Shown here: positions 1 to 7,081 of the stretch, piece by piece
Layout of the letters: the number at the start of each line of letters is the position of its first letter
How positions within the stretch are numbered: the first letter of the stretch is position 1
Origin: CAZOAR01 sp964577985
Lineage (GTDB): Bacteria; Gemmatimonadota; CAZMKB01; CAZNLH01
Reading direction: 5' to 3'
NCBI GenBank assembly: GCA_964577985.1
Contig: CAZOAR010000004.1
Location: forward strand, 1 to 64,000
Length of the DNA stretch: 64,000 bases
Notes under the pieces: generated by a model
What the model saw: only the letters and a program-made list of their open reading frames with translations
Told to the model about the DNA's origin: nothing
Database searches by the model: none
Position numbers and translations under genes: made by a program

Positions 1-1253
1 GGGAAGAAATGCTCCTCCTTCAGATAGCGACGGGTGTGCTTCGAGATCAGGAGGTGCTTTTCGGCGATCAACTCCTTGAAGATCGGCAGCGCCGGGAAAT
101 CCTCCTTTGGTTCTATCCCCTCGATCAGGCGGTAGGTCATACCACAGATCTCGTTATCGAGGACCAGTTTTTCCAAGCTCTGGCAACTTTCGAAGTCGAG
201 CATGCCGGGACCGGATATGTTATTGATCCCGGCCAGAGCGGCCAGTGTCGCGCCCATACCGCTTTCGAGCCCCGCCTGCGCGTCCAGCTGTTTGGCATCG
301 CTGAGCGAGATATATGCCTGCGTCGGAAGACCCAGATGTTTTCCTATCTCATTATACGCACAGTCGATCATCATCGTCTCGACCGCCCCCATCGGTGTCG
401 TCTCGTAACGGACATCGAATATGGCGGGCGATCCACCGTAGAGAACGGGCGTCCCCGGATTTGAGAACTGGCTTATGACTATCCCGCTCAAGGTCTCGGC
501 GGTGTGCTGAATCAGTGTACCGGTCAACGTCACCGGCGCCATGAACCCTGACAGGGGCATCGATATGTATTCAACCGGGATCGAGTATCTCGCGCAATCG
601 ACGACATTCTGAGATGTCACATCGCTCCACTTCAACGGAGAGGTAGGGCAGCAGGAGAATATCGTCAGTGGTTTCTCCCGGAGATTTTCTTCCGTCCCGC
701 GAACCGCGAGCTGAAGATCCTTCATAACCGGGAAGGCGTCGATCGTGAATGTGCCGGTAACCACCGGCTTCCTGCCGTATAGGAGGCTCAGATAGAGGCG
801 GTAGCTGTCTGAGATCTCTTCATGGACGTCAGCCGGTATGAAGGCGGTACTCTGCGATGCGATATGCTCTAATTGGTCGACCAGCTTGACGTACGCGACA
901 TAGTCGTCCGTGGAAGGCCTCCGCATCTCCCGCGCGTCGTAGTCGAGTATGTTCAGGGCGGCTGATCCTGGTGTGAAATAGACGTTGTTTCCCGAGAAAT
1001 CGTGGGTCTCCCCGCCGTGGACGTCGAAGAGTCCGAATGAGCCGGGAGCTCGTTTCAGCGCTTCTTCAACGATCGATTCGGTAAGGATTGCCCGGTTCGT
1101 ACCGGCCTCGACCCGCGCGCCGTGATCGGATAACATCGATAGAACACCACCGTTGTTTATCTCGACACCCAGGGTACAGAGGATAGTGACCGCCTCAGAG
1201 ACGATCTTCTCTACAAGCTCCTCATCCAGAAAACGTATTATCGGTCTCAACAT
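1..1253 (-). CDS. MttB-family (trimethylamine:corrinoid-type) methyltransferase, 3' end cut
   Basis: The first 417 codons are visible; the C-terminus runs off the window. The protein starts MLRPIIRFLDEEL and ends, as far as seen, in the glycine-rich TIM-barrel part typical of the family (GAGLESGMGATLA-like stretch near residue 340, then INNISGPGMLDF). Family members move a methyl group from a quaternary or tertiary amine to a corrinoid protein. I read every codon: there is no in-frame TAG, including the region where archaeal MttB places pyrrolysine, so this is a non-pyrrolysine (MtgB-like) member. Its substrate could be glycine betaine or another quaternary amine, but cannot be told from sequence. 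The ATG follows AAGGAG at good spacing and lies 32 bp inside the preceding gene, suggesting coupling. No corrinoid protein gene is visible in the window. Confidence 0.85.
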   Translation of the reverse strand, partial: MLRPIIRFLDEELVEKIVSEAVTILCTLGVEINNGGVLSMLSDHGARVEAGTNRAILTESIVEEALKRAPGSFGLFDVHGGETHDFSGNNVYFTPGSAALNILDYDAREMRRPSTDDYVAYVKLVDQLEHIASQSTAFIPADVHEEISDSYRLYLSLLYGRKPVVTGTFTIDAFPVMKDLQLAVRGTEENLREKPLTIFSCCPTSPLKWSDVTSQNVVDCARYSIPVEYISMPLSGFMAPVTLTGTLIQHTAETLSGIVISQFSNPGTPVLYGGSPAIFDVRYETTPMGAVETMMIDCAYNEIGKHLGLPTQAYISLSDAKQLDAQAGLESGMGATLAALAGINNISGPGMLDFESCQSLEKLVLDNEICGMTYRLIEGIEPKEDFPALPIFKELIAEKHLLISKHTRRYLKEEHFF

Positions 1254-1572
1254 CTTCTCCTTGTGACGAAAGGGCATAGAGCCACCATCTTGTCTTCTGC
1301 CGACTCCCGGATCCTGTGCTCCTCTGGAAATATATCTTCATCATCGCGCCGTCCCGGGTTATTATCTTGTACCAGTGTTTACGCACATACTTCTCGCTGC
1401 TGCCCCCGCGGCAGGGAGAGGTCTCTTTCCATTCCCCGCAGACCCTCTCGATAGTGTATCGCTCGCCGCGCCAGAAAAACCTCCCGGGCAACCCGGGTTC
1501 CCCCATCATCATTCTGGAGGTGTCGATCTCATCGACGTCGGGCTTTATCGGTTCGGCGATGAATTGGTCCAT
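1222..1572 (-). CDS. DUF6504-like small protein
   Basis: About 116 residues starting MDQFIAEPIKPD. The central block GRFFWRGERYTIERVCGEW followed by a Trp/Tyr-rich second half resembles DUF6504 proteins, whose usual start (xxFVxEPI) supports the ATG at 1572; it is preceded by AGGAG with 7-nt spacing. An alternative ATG at 1596 would add eight residues (MKDTRSEG). No catalytic motif is recognised and the family has no known function. It overlaps the start of the MttB-family gene by 32 bp and follows the thioesterase gene by 60 bp, so it probably belongs to the same transcript. Confidence 0.7.
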   Translation of the reverse strand: MDQFIAEPIKPDVDEIDTSRMMMGEPGLPGRFFWRGERYTIERVCGEWKETSPCRGGSSEKYVRKHWYKIITRDGAMMKIYFQRSTGSGSRQKTRWWLYALSSQGEDVETDNTFSG

Positions 1573-1632
1573 TCCTTCACTCCTGGTGTCTTTCATTGCC
1601 GTCCTCGACGGTCGACGCGCGGTAGACGATCA

Positions 1633-2043
1633 TCAATCGCGGTCGATGAAAAGATAGGTAAACGAACCCTTTGCGACAAGCCTGCCGGACTGGGTGACAT
1701 CTACTTCACTCACGCCCACATTACGGCCCCTGCGTATTACCTTTGAGCGGGCTATCAAGGGCTCCTGACCAGCCAGAGCCGGTCTGAGAAAGTTCATCTT
1801 GAATTCTATGCTCGTCATCAGATGCCCTCTGTCGATATCGGAGATAAAAGCGTTTACGGCCGCATTATCAGCAATAGCGCTGATAACACCTCCCTGAACG
1901 ACACCTTCTTCCTGCAGATAATCAGGGAGCACTTCCATCGAAACGGTGACCCCTTCGGCAGACCGGGAGATGAGTTGAAACCCGAAATGCCTGTTCACTG
2001 GCGCCTTCGAGTAGAAGGACCTTAACTTGTCGATCTCTTCCAT
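1633..2043 (-). CDS. PaaI-family hotdog-fold thioesterase
   Basis: 136 residues, the normal size for a single hotdog domain. The family signature is seen as VVQGGVISAIADNAA (Gln in place of the common His-Gly-Gly His; Asp/Asn on the central helix) around residues 48-62, followed by TSIEFKMNFLRPA and GRNVGVSEVDV on the strands. Such proteins hydrolyse acyl- or aryl-CoA thioesters as tetramers in the cytosol. The start ATG is preceded by GGAG directly and by AGGA ten bases upstream. It sits 25 bp after a membrane-protein gene, in the alcohol dehydrogenase to mttB-like run. The substrate is unknown. Confidence 0.82.
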   Translation of the reverse strand: MEEIDKLRSFYSKAPVNRHFGFQLISRSAEGVTVSMEVLPDYLQEEGVVQGGVISAIADNAAVNAFISDIDRGHLMTSIEFKMNFLRPALAGQEPLIARSKVIRRGRNVGVSEVDVTQSGRLVAKGSFTYLFIDRD

Positions 2044-2068
2044 CTCCAGGTATTCCTGCTCCTCCCTC

Positions 2069-2470
2069 TTAAGACTCCGTACCGCAGTCGATCGCCCCCG
2101 TGACCAGCCCGGCCGCTATCGATTGTACAACTGTACCCAGAAACCACGTGAGAGCCATGTGGTGTGGAATATCCATCACGGAGTATGTGCCATAGCCCAT
2201 CGAGACTCCCATCCCGACACCGAACCAGGCACCGTATTTCACGCCCTGACATATACCCTTCTCGCCGAAGAAGAGCGAATAGATCGAGACGAATGTCACA
2301 GCGGTTATCAACGTAGTAATGTGCATCAGGCCCTGCTTCATCTCTTCCATCGGCCTCCAGAGATGCGCCGTTGCCGCGTAGCTGGGGGCGAGTATCAAGC
2401 CGTGAATAATGTAATCCAGCACCGACCAGGTGACAAAGACAGCCAGAATCGCAAGAATTCTCTTTTTCAT
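2069..2470 (-). CDS. Small four-helix integral membrane protein
   Basis: 133 residues starting MKKRILAILAVF. I place the start at 2470 because GGGAGGAT lies 8 bases upstream; a longer reading (start at 2518) would add 16 polar residues. Four hydrophobic segments are visible near residues 5-26, 46-66, 75-96 and 102-123, the last two rich in Gly and Ser. A conserved-looking YIIHGLIL in helix 1 and WRPMEEMKQG after it recall DUF1761-like small membrane proteins, but I do not assign a family firmly. No transport or catalytic motif is recognised. It lies between the PAS and thioesterase genes with short gaps. Confidence 0.7.
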   Translation of the reverse strand: MKKRILAILAVFVTWSVLDYIIHGLILAPSYAATAHLWRPMEEMKQGLMHITTLITAVTFVSIYSLFFGEKGICQGVKYGAWFGVGMGVSMGYGTYSVMDIPHHMALTWFLGTVVQSIAAGLVTGAIDCGTES

Positions 2471-2535
2471 CTTGAAGATCCTCCCTCTTTGTGACGGGGC
2501 CTGTGAAACGGCAGACACCAGGACCCTTGAACAGT

Positions 2536-2901
2536 TCAGGGCAGCTCAGCCGGCTGCCGTTCATAGCGCTCGTAATAACCGATCAGCCGACCATCAACGC
2601 CCCGTACAGCGCGCATGTAGATTCGACGTTCTTTGCCATCTGCAATTATCCGTTCGCTTTCACCCCCCTTCATCGCCTCCAGTATCTCTGTCATGAGCTC
2701 CTGTGAGCCTTGATTGTGGCATTCCAGTAGTGATTTTCCAGGCAATCCCTCGCCCTCCTCGTAGTGGGCGACCGCCGCCTTGTTCATGTAGCGGATTGTA
2801 TGACTTGTGTCAGCGAACAGAATGGGTTCCGTTACACTGTCGAGAATCGCTTCCAGCATGTCCCTGTCCACCGTTTCCGTCACCTTTCCTGAGACTCGCA
2901 T
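2536..2901 (-). CDS. Stand-alone PAS-domain protein
   Basis: 121 residues consisting of one PAS domain: LEAILDSVTEPILFADT, HTIRYMNKAA, then GKSLLECHNQGS and a C-terminal strand pair ending RLIGYYERYER. The Cys-His pair in LECHN is the recognisable feature of a group of single-domain PAS proteins that occur alone or fused to DUF438 or hemerythrin-like domains; ligand or cofactor (heme, flavin) is not determinable here. There is no output domain, so it would act by binding a partner. It starts 16 bp after the alcohol dehydrogenase stop codon, suggesting co-transcription, and might sense redox state or a ligand for that group. Confidence 0.8.
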   Translation of the reverse strand: MRVSGKVTETVDRDMLEAILDSVTEPILFADTSHTIRYMNKAAVAHYEEGEGLPGKSLLECHNQGSQELMTEILEAMKGGESERIIADGKERRIYMRAVRGVDGRLIGYYERYERQPAELP

Positions 2902-2917
2902 CTTTCGGATCCGATTA

Positions 2918-3946
2918 TCAAGGCGTTATCACCACCCGGAAATCCTCGTTGTAACGCTCCAGATTGTCCAGTGCGACGTTGATGTCGCCGGCGGCGAGTG
3001 GCACACTGCGTGAGATCACATCGGCGAGAACCAGGTCACCCTTCTCGACCCACTCCATGAGTCGTGGAATCTCCCCGGAAACATGATCTGAGGCGCCTAT
3101 TATCTCAGCCTCCCTGCTCAATAAGTCCTTATAAGGATCTATCTTCAGCTCGTGTCCGTCAAGTCCCGCGACGACTGCCCTCCCGGATACCGCAAGGGAT
3201 CTGACCGCCTGCTCCATGGTGAGGGAAAGGCCAACCAGCTCCAGCGCTACATCAACCCCCAGGCCATTCGTGTGCCGGATGATTTCGTCGACGGGATCCA
3301 GGGAACACGCGTCGATGGGAATCGCTCCATAACGCTCCGCCATTGCGAGCTTATCCGGGTTGATTTCCACCGCAAACACCCGCTCTGCATCTACTAGGCG
3401 GGCCAGTTGCACGGCTGATACGCCAAGACCACCCAGTCCCCAGACCGCAACGGTCTCACCCGGTCTGACACGACTTTGATTCAGCGCGTGCAGAGCCGTA
3501 GCCGCAGAGCACATCATTATCGCGCCCTGGTCAAAGGGAATGGCATCGGGCAACTGGCGGACGCTTCGTTCCGGGACACATATATACTCGGCGTAGCCCC
3601 CATCGAGCTGTTTGCCTATCATCAATCCCGACGTGCAGGATTGTTCCTTCCCGGCATTACAATAAACACAATTCCCACAGGTGGCAAGGTAATGAAGACA
3701 AACGCGGTCGCCCTTCCCCGCGGTTGACACGCCTTTGCCTGCTTGTTCCACGACGCCCGCCACCTCGTGTCCCAGAGTCAGGGGCAGCCGCCTGGTACCA
3801 AGTTTTCCCGCTCTATAGTGAACATCAGAGTGGCATATCCCTGCCGCCTTAACGCGCACAAGCACATCACGATCGCCAACCCCGGGTATATCGATATCCC
3901 GCTCCTCAAGAGGTCGCCCGTACCCCACAAGCTGAACCGCCTTCAT
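2918..3946 (-). CDS. Zinc-dependent alcohol dehydrogenase (MDR superfamily)
   Basis: 342 residues, standard length. The catalytic zinc ligands are seen as C38 (GICHSD) and H60-E61 (GHE); the structural zinc lobe has four cysteines at 90, 93, 96 and 104 (CGNCVYCNAGKEQSC). The Rossmann segment has WGLGGLGVSAVQLA near 170 with an acidic residue at the end of strand 2 (VEIN), which favours NAD over NADP. It oxidises an alcohol or reduces an aldehyde in the cytosol; the exact substrate is not visible. The ATG follows GGAAGGGGGG. It is the first gene of a probable run through the PAS, membrane, thioesterase, DUF6504 and MttB-like genes. Confidence 0.93.
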   Translation of the reverse strand: MKAVQLVGYGRPLEERDIDIPGVGDRDVLVRVKAAGICHSDVHYRAGKLGTRRLPLTLGHEVAGVVEQAGKGVSTAGKGDRVCLHYLATCGNCVYCNAGKEQSCTSGLMIGKQLDGGYAEYICVPERSVRQLPDAIPFDQGAIMMCSAATALHALNQSRVRPGETVAVWGLGGLGVSAVQLARLVDAERVFAVEINPDKLAMAERYGAIPIDACSLDPVDEIIRHTNGLGVDVALELVGLSLTMEQAVRSLAVSGRAVVAGLDGHELKIDPYKDLLSREAEIIGASDHVSGEIPRLMEWVEKGDLVLADVISRSVPLAAGDINVALDNLERYNEDFRVVITP

Positions 3947-3978
3947 AGCCCCCCTTCCTTATGACTACCAGATGTCAA

Positions 3979-4006
3979 AGCTTACCCGGCCGACGGGCTT
4001 TGTCAA
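3979..4006 (-). promoter_or_regulatory. Candidate sigma-70 promoter for the alcohol dehydrogenase operon
   Basis: On the minus strand TTGACA (4001-4006) is followed after 16 bases by TAAGCT (3979-3984). The -35 is perfect but the -10 matches only three of six positions. It lies about 33 bp upstream of the ATG at 3946. Confidence 0.4.
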
Positions 4007-4017
4007 GACTTGTGCCG

Positions 4018-4932
4018 CTATCTCCCCCGATAGACCATCTTTCGCTGTTCGAGGACTCTTCCCCCCTCCAGACGGAGGATGTATATTCCGGGAGGCAGAT
4101 CCAGGCCGTTATCATCTTTTCCATTCCAGACAACGACGCGTGCGCGGTCGATGTCCCCATCCCAGAGATCCCGGAGCAGCCGACCCCTGAGATCATATAC
4201 CTTCAGGGTCGTCCGGACCAGGTGGCCGTTATCTTCAAGACGTTCCCTCATGGCGGGGGTTGAAGCATCGAGAAGGATACTGGTCGCTCCACTGAAGGGA
4301 TTCGGGTAGTTCCTCAGCAGACAGGCATCTCCGTCATCGTGTTCTCCCCGGCCATGATCATCACCACCAACGCTGACGCTCGAAGAACTGTTCGTTGTTC
4401 CCGGCGTACCCATGTCCCCGTCACCGTAGCTTTCCGAAGACAGGACCCAATTGCCCCCGGCGCCATTGTCGAAAAGATCCTCGACGAACTCCAGCGATTT
4501 GCCGCTTCCATCAGGCCAGTCGCCGCGCCCGTAAGCTACACTGTCGACAACCGCGCCCGTTTCATCCAGGAGGACTATTTCGTCTTCACCATTGGAGAGC
4601 GTAATGCCATCATAGACATGGTCGGTGGCATAGCCGCCGTTGACTGTACGATCGCTCTCTCTCCCGAGAACAAAATAGGCCCCCGGCGCTATGGTCACTG
4701 CACTATCACTCGGAAACTCGTAATGGTCTCGTCCGCTGTCCCGGATGACCCATCCGCTCAGATCAACAGAAACTTCTCCATCGTTATGGAGCTCGAACCA
4801 TTCACCATCGCTGTCCGGGACCATGACCGGATCCTTCATGATCTCGTTGATAATGACGGAAGATAAGAGATCAGCACGGCAGAGTGTAAAAACGAGGGGA
4901 AGGAGAATCGAGAAGCGAATCATGGTCCACAT
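4018..4932 (-). CDS. Secreted lamin-tail-domain protein with FlgD-like C-terminal domain
   Basis: 304 residues from the ATG at 4932, chosen because AAGGAGG lies 5 bases upstream; the longer open frame to 5097 is untranslated-looking. A signal peptide (FSILLPLVFTLCRA) leads into a lamin tail domain at about 23-140 (VIINEIMKDP, GEWFELHN, DLSGWVIRD, GAYFVLGR), an Ig-like fold found on exported bacterial proteins. A Ser/Gly/Asp/His-rich linker (about 180-203) follows, then a FlgD-like Ig domain at 207-302 with YPNPF, VYDLRGR, VVWNGKDDNG and GIYILRL. Such tails act as sorting signals for type IX-like secretion in FCB bacteria. Probably surface-attached or secreted; no enzyme domain is seen. Confidence 0.82.
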   Translation of the reverse strand: MWTMIRFSILLPLVFTLCRADLLSSVIINEIMKDPVMVPDSDGEWFELHNDGEVSVDLSGWVIRDSGRDHYEFPSDSAVTIAPGAYFVLGRESDRTVNGGYATDHVYDGITLSNGEDEIVLLDETGAVVDSVAYGRGDWPDGSGKSLEFVEDLFDNGAGGNWVLSSESYGDGDMGTPGTTNSSSSVSVGGDDHGRGEHDDGDACLLRNYPNPFSGATSILLDASTPAMRERLEDNGHLVRTTLKVYDLRGRLLRDLWDGDIDRARVVVWNGKDDNGLDLPPGIYILRLEGGRVLEQRKMVYRGR

Positions 4933-5106
4933 GGCTGCCTCCTTGTGGCTGGATGGTTTGGCGTCGCGGAACGATTCCGCGACCGGCGGGGGAAGAGGCA
5001 GAGATACGGCCTTCGCCACCTGGGGGCTGGTCCGATGATTCATCGAGAAGAGGACGAGCGATGGCGATTCCTGTCCGTAAGGGAGGCAGAGAGACAAAAG
5101 GGAGCA

Positions 5107-5129
5107 GGTCCCCGCCGGCAGCGGGGACC
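5107..5129 (-). terminator. Hairpin, possible terminator or attenuator
   Basis: A perfect 9-bp stem (GGTCCCCGC / GCGGGGACC) with a 5-nt loop. Read on the minus strand it is followed within 10 bases by CCCTTTTG, a weak U-tract. It lies between the lipoprotein gene and the lamin-tail gene, about 175 bases before the latter's start. Confidence 0.45.
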
Positions 5130-5220
5130 CTTCCGGGCGCGCGCGTCAAGTCCTGGTAAATGGACACTCGCGAGCACGCCCGGAGTGAGGGGATAGACTG
5201 ATTGTGTCGAGGAAATCGAC

Positions 5221-5242
5221 GGGGCGTACTGCAGTACGCCCC
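5221..5242. terminator. Perfect 22-nt palindrome directly after the lipoprotein stop codon
   Basis: GGGGCGTACTGCAGTACGCCCC is its own reverse complement. It begins 4 bases after the TGA of the minus-strand lipoprotein gene. The run of T (5243-5247) is on the plus-strand side, so it terminates plus-strand transcription best; for the minus strand the stem is followed by GTCGATTTCC. It could also be a protein-binding palindrome. Confidence 0.5.
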
Positions 5243-5246
5243 TTTT

Positions 5247-5792
5247 TCACAGAGTGGTGACGATCGTTACGTCGAATCGAACCACCTCTGCCACTCCCTT
5301 GATGTTCCCGGAGCCTTCCGGAACGTCAAAGGAAAGTTTGGTCTGGTATTGCATAACTCCCGCATTGAACAGGTCAAGTATGCGTGAGTCGCCGGTAATG
5401 GTCAGCTTCGTTGTATCAACCATGGCGCCGTTGAGGCTCATGTCCTCTGAGACAATCGGGGGCGTGCCGAGAGGATCCTCGTCGAGGGCAGCGAGATAGG
5501 CCGCGTAATTCAGATCCACCGTTCCTGAATCGTTCTGGAATTCGATATATGTGACGATTTCCACCGACTGAATCTCGTTGACGTCGACCATATCTCCGGA
5601 AAAATCAATACTGTCCGGGTCGGAAGTCAGAGCCTGGCTTCCAGGAACGCCGGGCACGTCATAAGGCATTGTTGTCTGGGAGGCATCAAGATACTGGAGA
5701 AGATCGATCTTGATGGTTCCGGTCGTCTGGCTGTCACACCCCGACAGGGCCAGAGACACGATTAGAAAGAGCATCAGACGTTTTATCTTCAC
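5247..5792 (-). CDS. Predicted lipoprotein of unknown function
   Basis: 181 residues from a GTG start at 5792 (GTGAAGATAAAACG), chosen because AGGAGG sits 4 bases upstream; the open frame extends further but without a start signal. The N-terminus is a lipoprotein signal, hydrophobic LMLFLIVSLALSGC with lipobox LSGC around residue 18-19, so the protein would be membrane-anchored outside the cytoplasm. The mature part is acidic and strand-rich (SVEIVTYIEFQNDSGTVD, GMAEVVRFDVTIV-like end) without recognisable family. Its gene is divergent from the mrp gene and followed by a 22-nt palindrome. I do not assign a function. Confidence 0.72.
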   Translation of the reverse strand: MKIKRLMLFLIVSLALSGCDSQTTGTIKIDLLQYLDASQTTMPYDVPGVPGSQALTSDPDSIDFSGDMVDVNEIQSVEIVTYIEFQNDSGTVDLNYAAYLAALDEDPLGTPPIVSEDMSLNGAMVDTTKLTITGDSRILDLFNAGVMQYQTKLSFDVPEGSGNIKGVAEVVRFDVTIVTTL

Positions 5793-6173
5793 GGTTCCTC
5801 CTGCCTGTTTTCTGGTTTGACCCGGGACTACATCCCGGATCCTCAACGAATGCATACTGGCAAGATACATGCCTCCTCCCGTCCTGTACCGATACGCAGG
5901 CTACCCCTACCCTATAACATACTGGCTGATATGAGGTTGGGCGCCTTTTGCGCCACGTTGCTGAAACGTTTCGTCAGTCGACGAGCTCGTCCTGATATCC
6001 GAGGCTATGCACTTTTTCCACGATCCCGTAACCATTTTACGAAAACGACGTTGACAAATCCCCTCGGTTCTTTCATCTTTGGTCAACAATCCTTCCGGGA
6101 ATATACAACCACATTCTTCCCGATGTCAAGAAAAGCGGCGGCTGTGTGCGCCAGTAACCAGCGAGGGCAGGAG
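5793..6173. other. Divergent intergenic region between lipoprotein and mrp genes
   Basis: 381 bp separating genes that point away from each other, so it should hold both promoters. A hairpin CCGGGA-CTACA-TCCCGG (about 5822-5838) lies in the lipoprotein leader. TTGACA on the plus strand at 6051-6056 is the only good hexamer seen for mrp. No gene was supported in it: the reading frame that enters mrp is open through here but has no ribosome-binding site or family-like sequence. Confidence 0.55.
6051..6079 (+). promoter_or_regulatory. Weak candidate promoter for the mrp gene
   Basis: TTGACA at 6051-6056, a 17-base spacer and CATCTT at 6074-6079. The -35 is perfect, the -10 poor (three of six). 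It would give a leader of roughly 90 bases. Confidence 0.3.
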
Positions 6174-6992
6174 ATGACAGACAAGGCTGACTTCATTGAA
6201 GCGGCACGGGCAATCAAGTTTTCTATCGCTGTTGCCAGCGGCAAGGGTGGTGTCGGCAAATCGACGGTATCTGCAAACCTTGCCGTATCACTCTCCCGTC
6301 TTGGGAAAAAGGTAGGGCTTCTGGACGCGGACATCTACGGGCCGAACATCCCCCGCATGCTCGGGATCGAAAACGAACACCCGGAAGGAGTCGCTGGAAA
6401 GATCATCCCTGTCGAGCGATACGGTCTCAGGATAATGTCTCTCGGGCTGATCACAAGGCCGGATCAGGCAGTGATCTGGAGGGGACCTCTGGTGGGAAAA
6501 GCCGTGAGACAAATGCTCCAGGATGTGGAATGGGGAGAACTCGATTACCTCATCATAGACCTGCCCCCCGGGACTGGTGACGCGCAGTTGACAATTTCGC
6601 AAAACCTGTCGCTCACCGGAGCCGTCATGGTGACAACACCGCAGGCCGTGTCGCTGTCAGACGTGCGCCGCGGTATAGTAATGTTTCAGAACGTACACGT
6701 CCCCATCGTGGGAATCGTGGAAAACATGGCCTACTATACATGCCCGTCGTGCGGAACGAGGGAGGAGATCTTCCCCGGAAACGAGGCAGGAAAGCTGACC
6801 ACAGATTTCTCGATAGACCTTCTCGGCAGGATCCCCATAGACCCCGGGGTGTCCTCAGGTGGAGATTCCGGAGAACCGGCGGTGGTCTCGGATCCTGACG
6901 GAGTGGTGGGAAAGGTCTTCAAAGACATTGCGGGGGCGGTGGTCGATTTCTCAAAGGGCGGTTCGATCGTGAATGATACTCCAGCCGACTGA
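6174..6992 (+). CDS. mrp: Mrp/NBP35 (ApbC) family P-loop ATPase, iron-sulfur cluster carrier
   Basis: 272 residues from ATG 6174 (MTDKADFIEAARAIKF), the only point where family similarity begins. Deviant Walker A GKGGVGKS at 23-30, Walker A' LLDADIYGPN at 49-58, switch DLPPGTGDAQL at 129-139, and the CxxC pair C190/C193 (YYTCPSCG) that binds a bridging 4Fe-4S cluster between two subunits. These ATPases scaffold or deliver Fe-S clusters in the cytosol. It lacks the N-terminal DUF59 domain of longer Mrp proteins, as in the short Nbp35-like form. It is the only clear plus-strand gene in the window and converges on the nucleoside transporter gene. The Gly-rich SSGGDSGEPAV near the end is typical. 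Confidence 0.93.
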   Translation: MTDKADFIEAARAIKFSIAVASGKGGVGKSTVSANLAVSLSRLGKKVGLLDADIYGPNIPRMLGIENEHPEGVAGKIIPVERYGLRIMSLGLITRPDQAVIWRGPLVGKAVRQMLQDVEWGELDYLIIDLPPGTGDAQLTISQNLSLTGAVMVTTPQAVSLSDVRRGIVMFQNVHVPIVGIVENMAYYTCPSCGTREEIFPGNEAGKLTTDFSIDLLGRIPIDPGVSSGGDSGEPAVVSDPDGVVGKVFKDIAGAVVDFSKGGSIVNDTPAD

Positions 6993-6997
6993 ATTGA

Positions 6998-7014
6998 GCC
7001 ACCGGTCGGGTGGC
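6998..7014. terminator. Possible terminator between convergent genes
   Basis: GCCACC-GGTCG-GGTGGC forms a 6-bp stem just after the mrp stop codon, followed by CCGATATTTC. The stem is short and the U-tract poor. It lies between mrp (plus) and the transporter gene (minus), where a bidirectional terminator is expected. Confidence 0.35.
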
Positions 7015-7081
7015 CCGATATTTCAAGATCACCCATCGAAGCCACGAAACGACGCAGCCGACACACTGACTCGAATGAGTA

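Larger units (their letters stand above)
4933..5246. other. Intergenic region with two strong hairpins
   Basis: This 314-bp stretch separates the lipoprotein gene (stop at 5247) from the lamin-tail gene (start 4932). It contains the two inverted repeats listed separately (5221-5242 and 5107-5129) and the ribosome-binding site of the lamin-tail gene. No further gene, tRNA or convincing promoter was seen. Confidence 0.6.

Noticed and set aside
1..1253. Pyrrolysine-coding amber codon in the MttB homologue
   Set aside because: All visible codons were read; no in-frame TAG occurs.
2022..2564. 180-codon minus-strand frame overlapping the membrane-protein gene
   Set aside because: Cys/Arg-rich shadow in another frame; the membrane protein has a ribosome-binding site and clear hydrophobic segments.
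5817..6173. N-terminal extension of the mrp protein from a TTG at 5817
   Set aside because: No ribosome-binding site or family similarity before residue MTDKADF; the ATG at 6174 has one.
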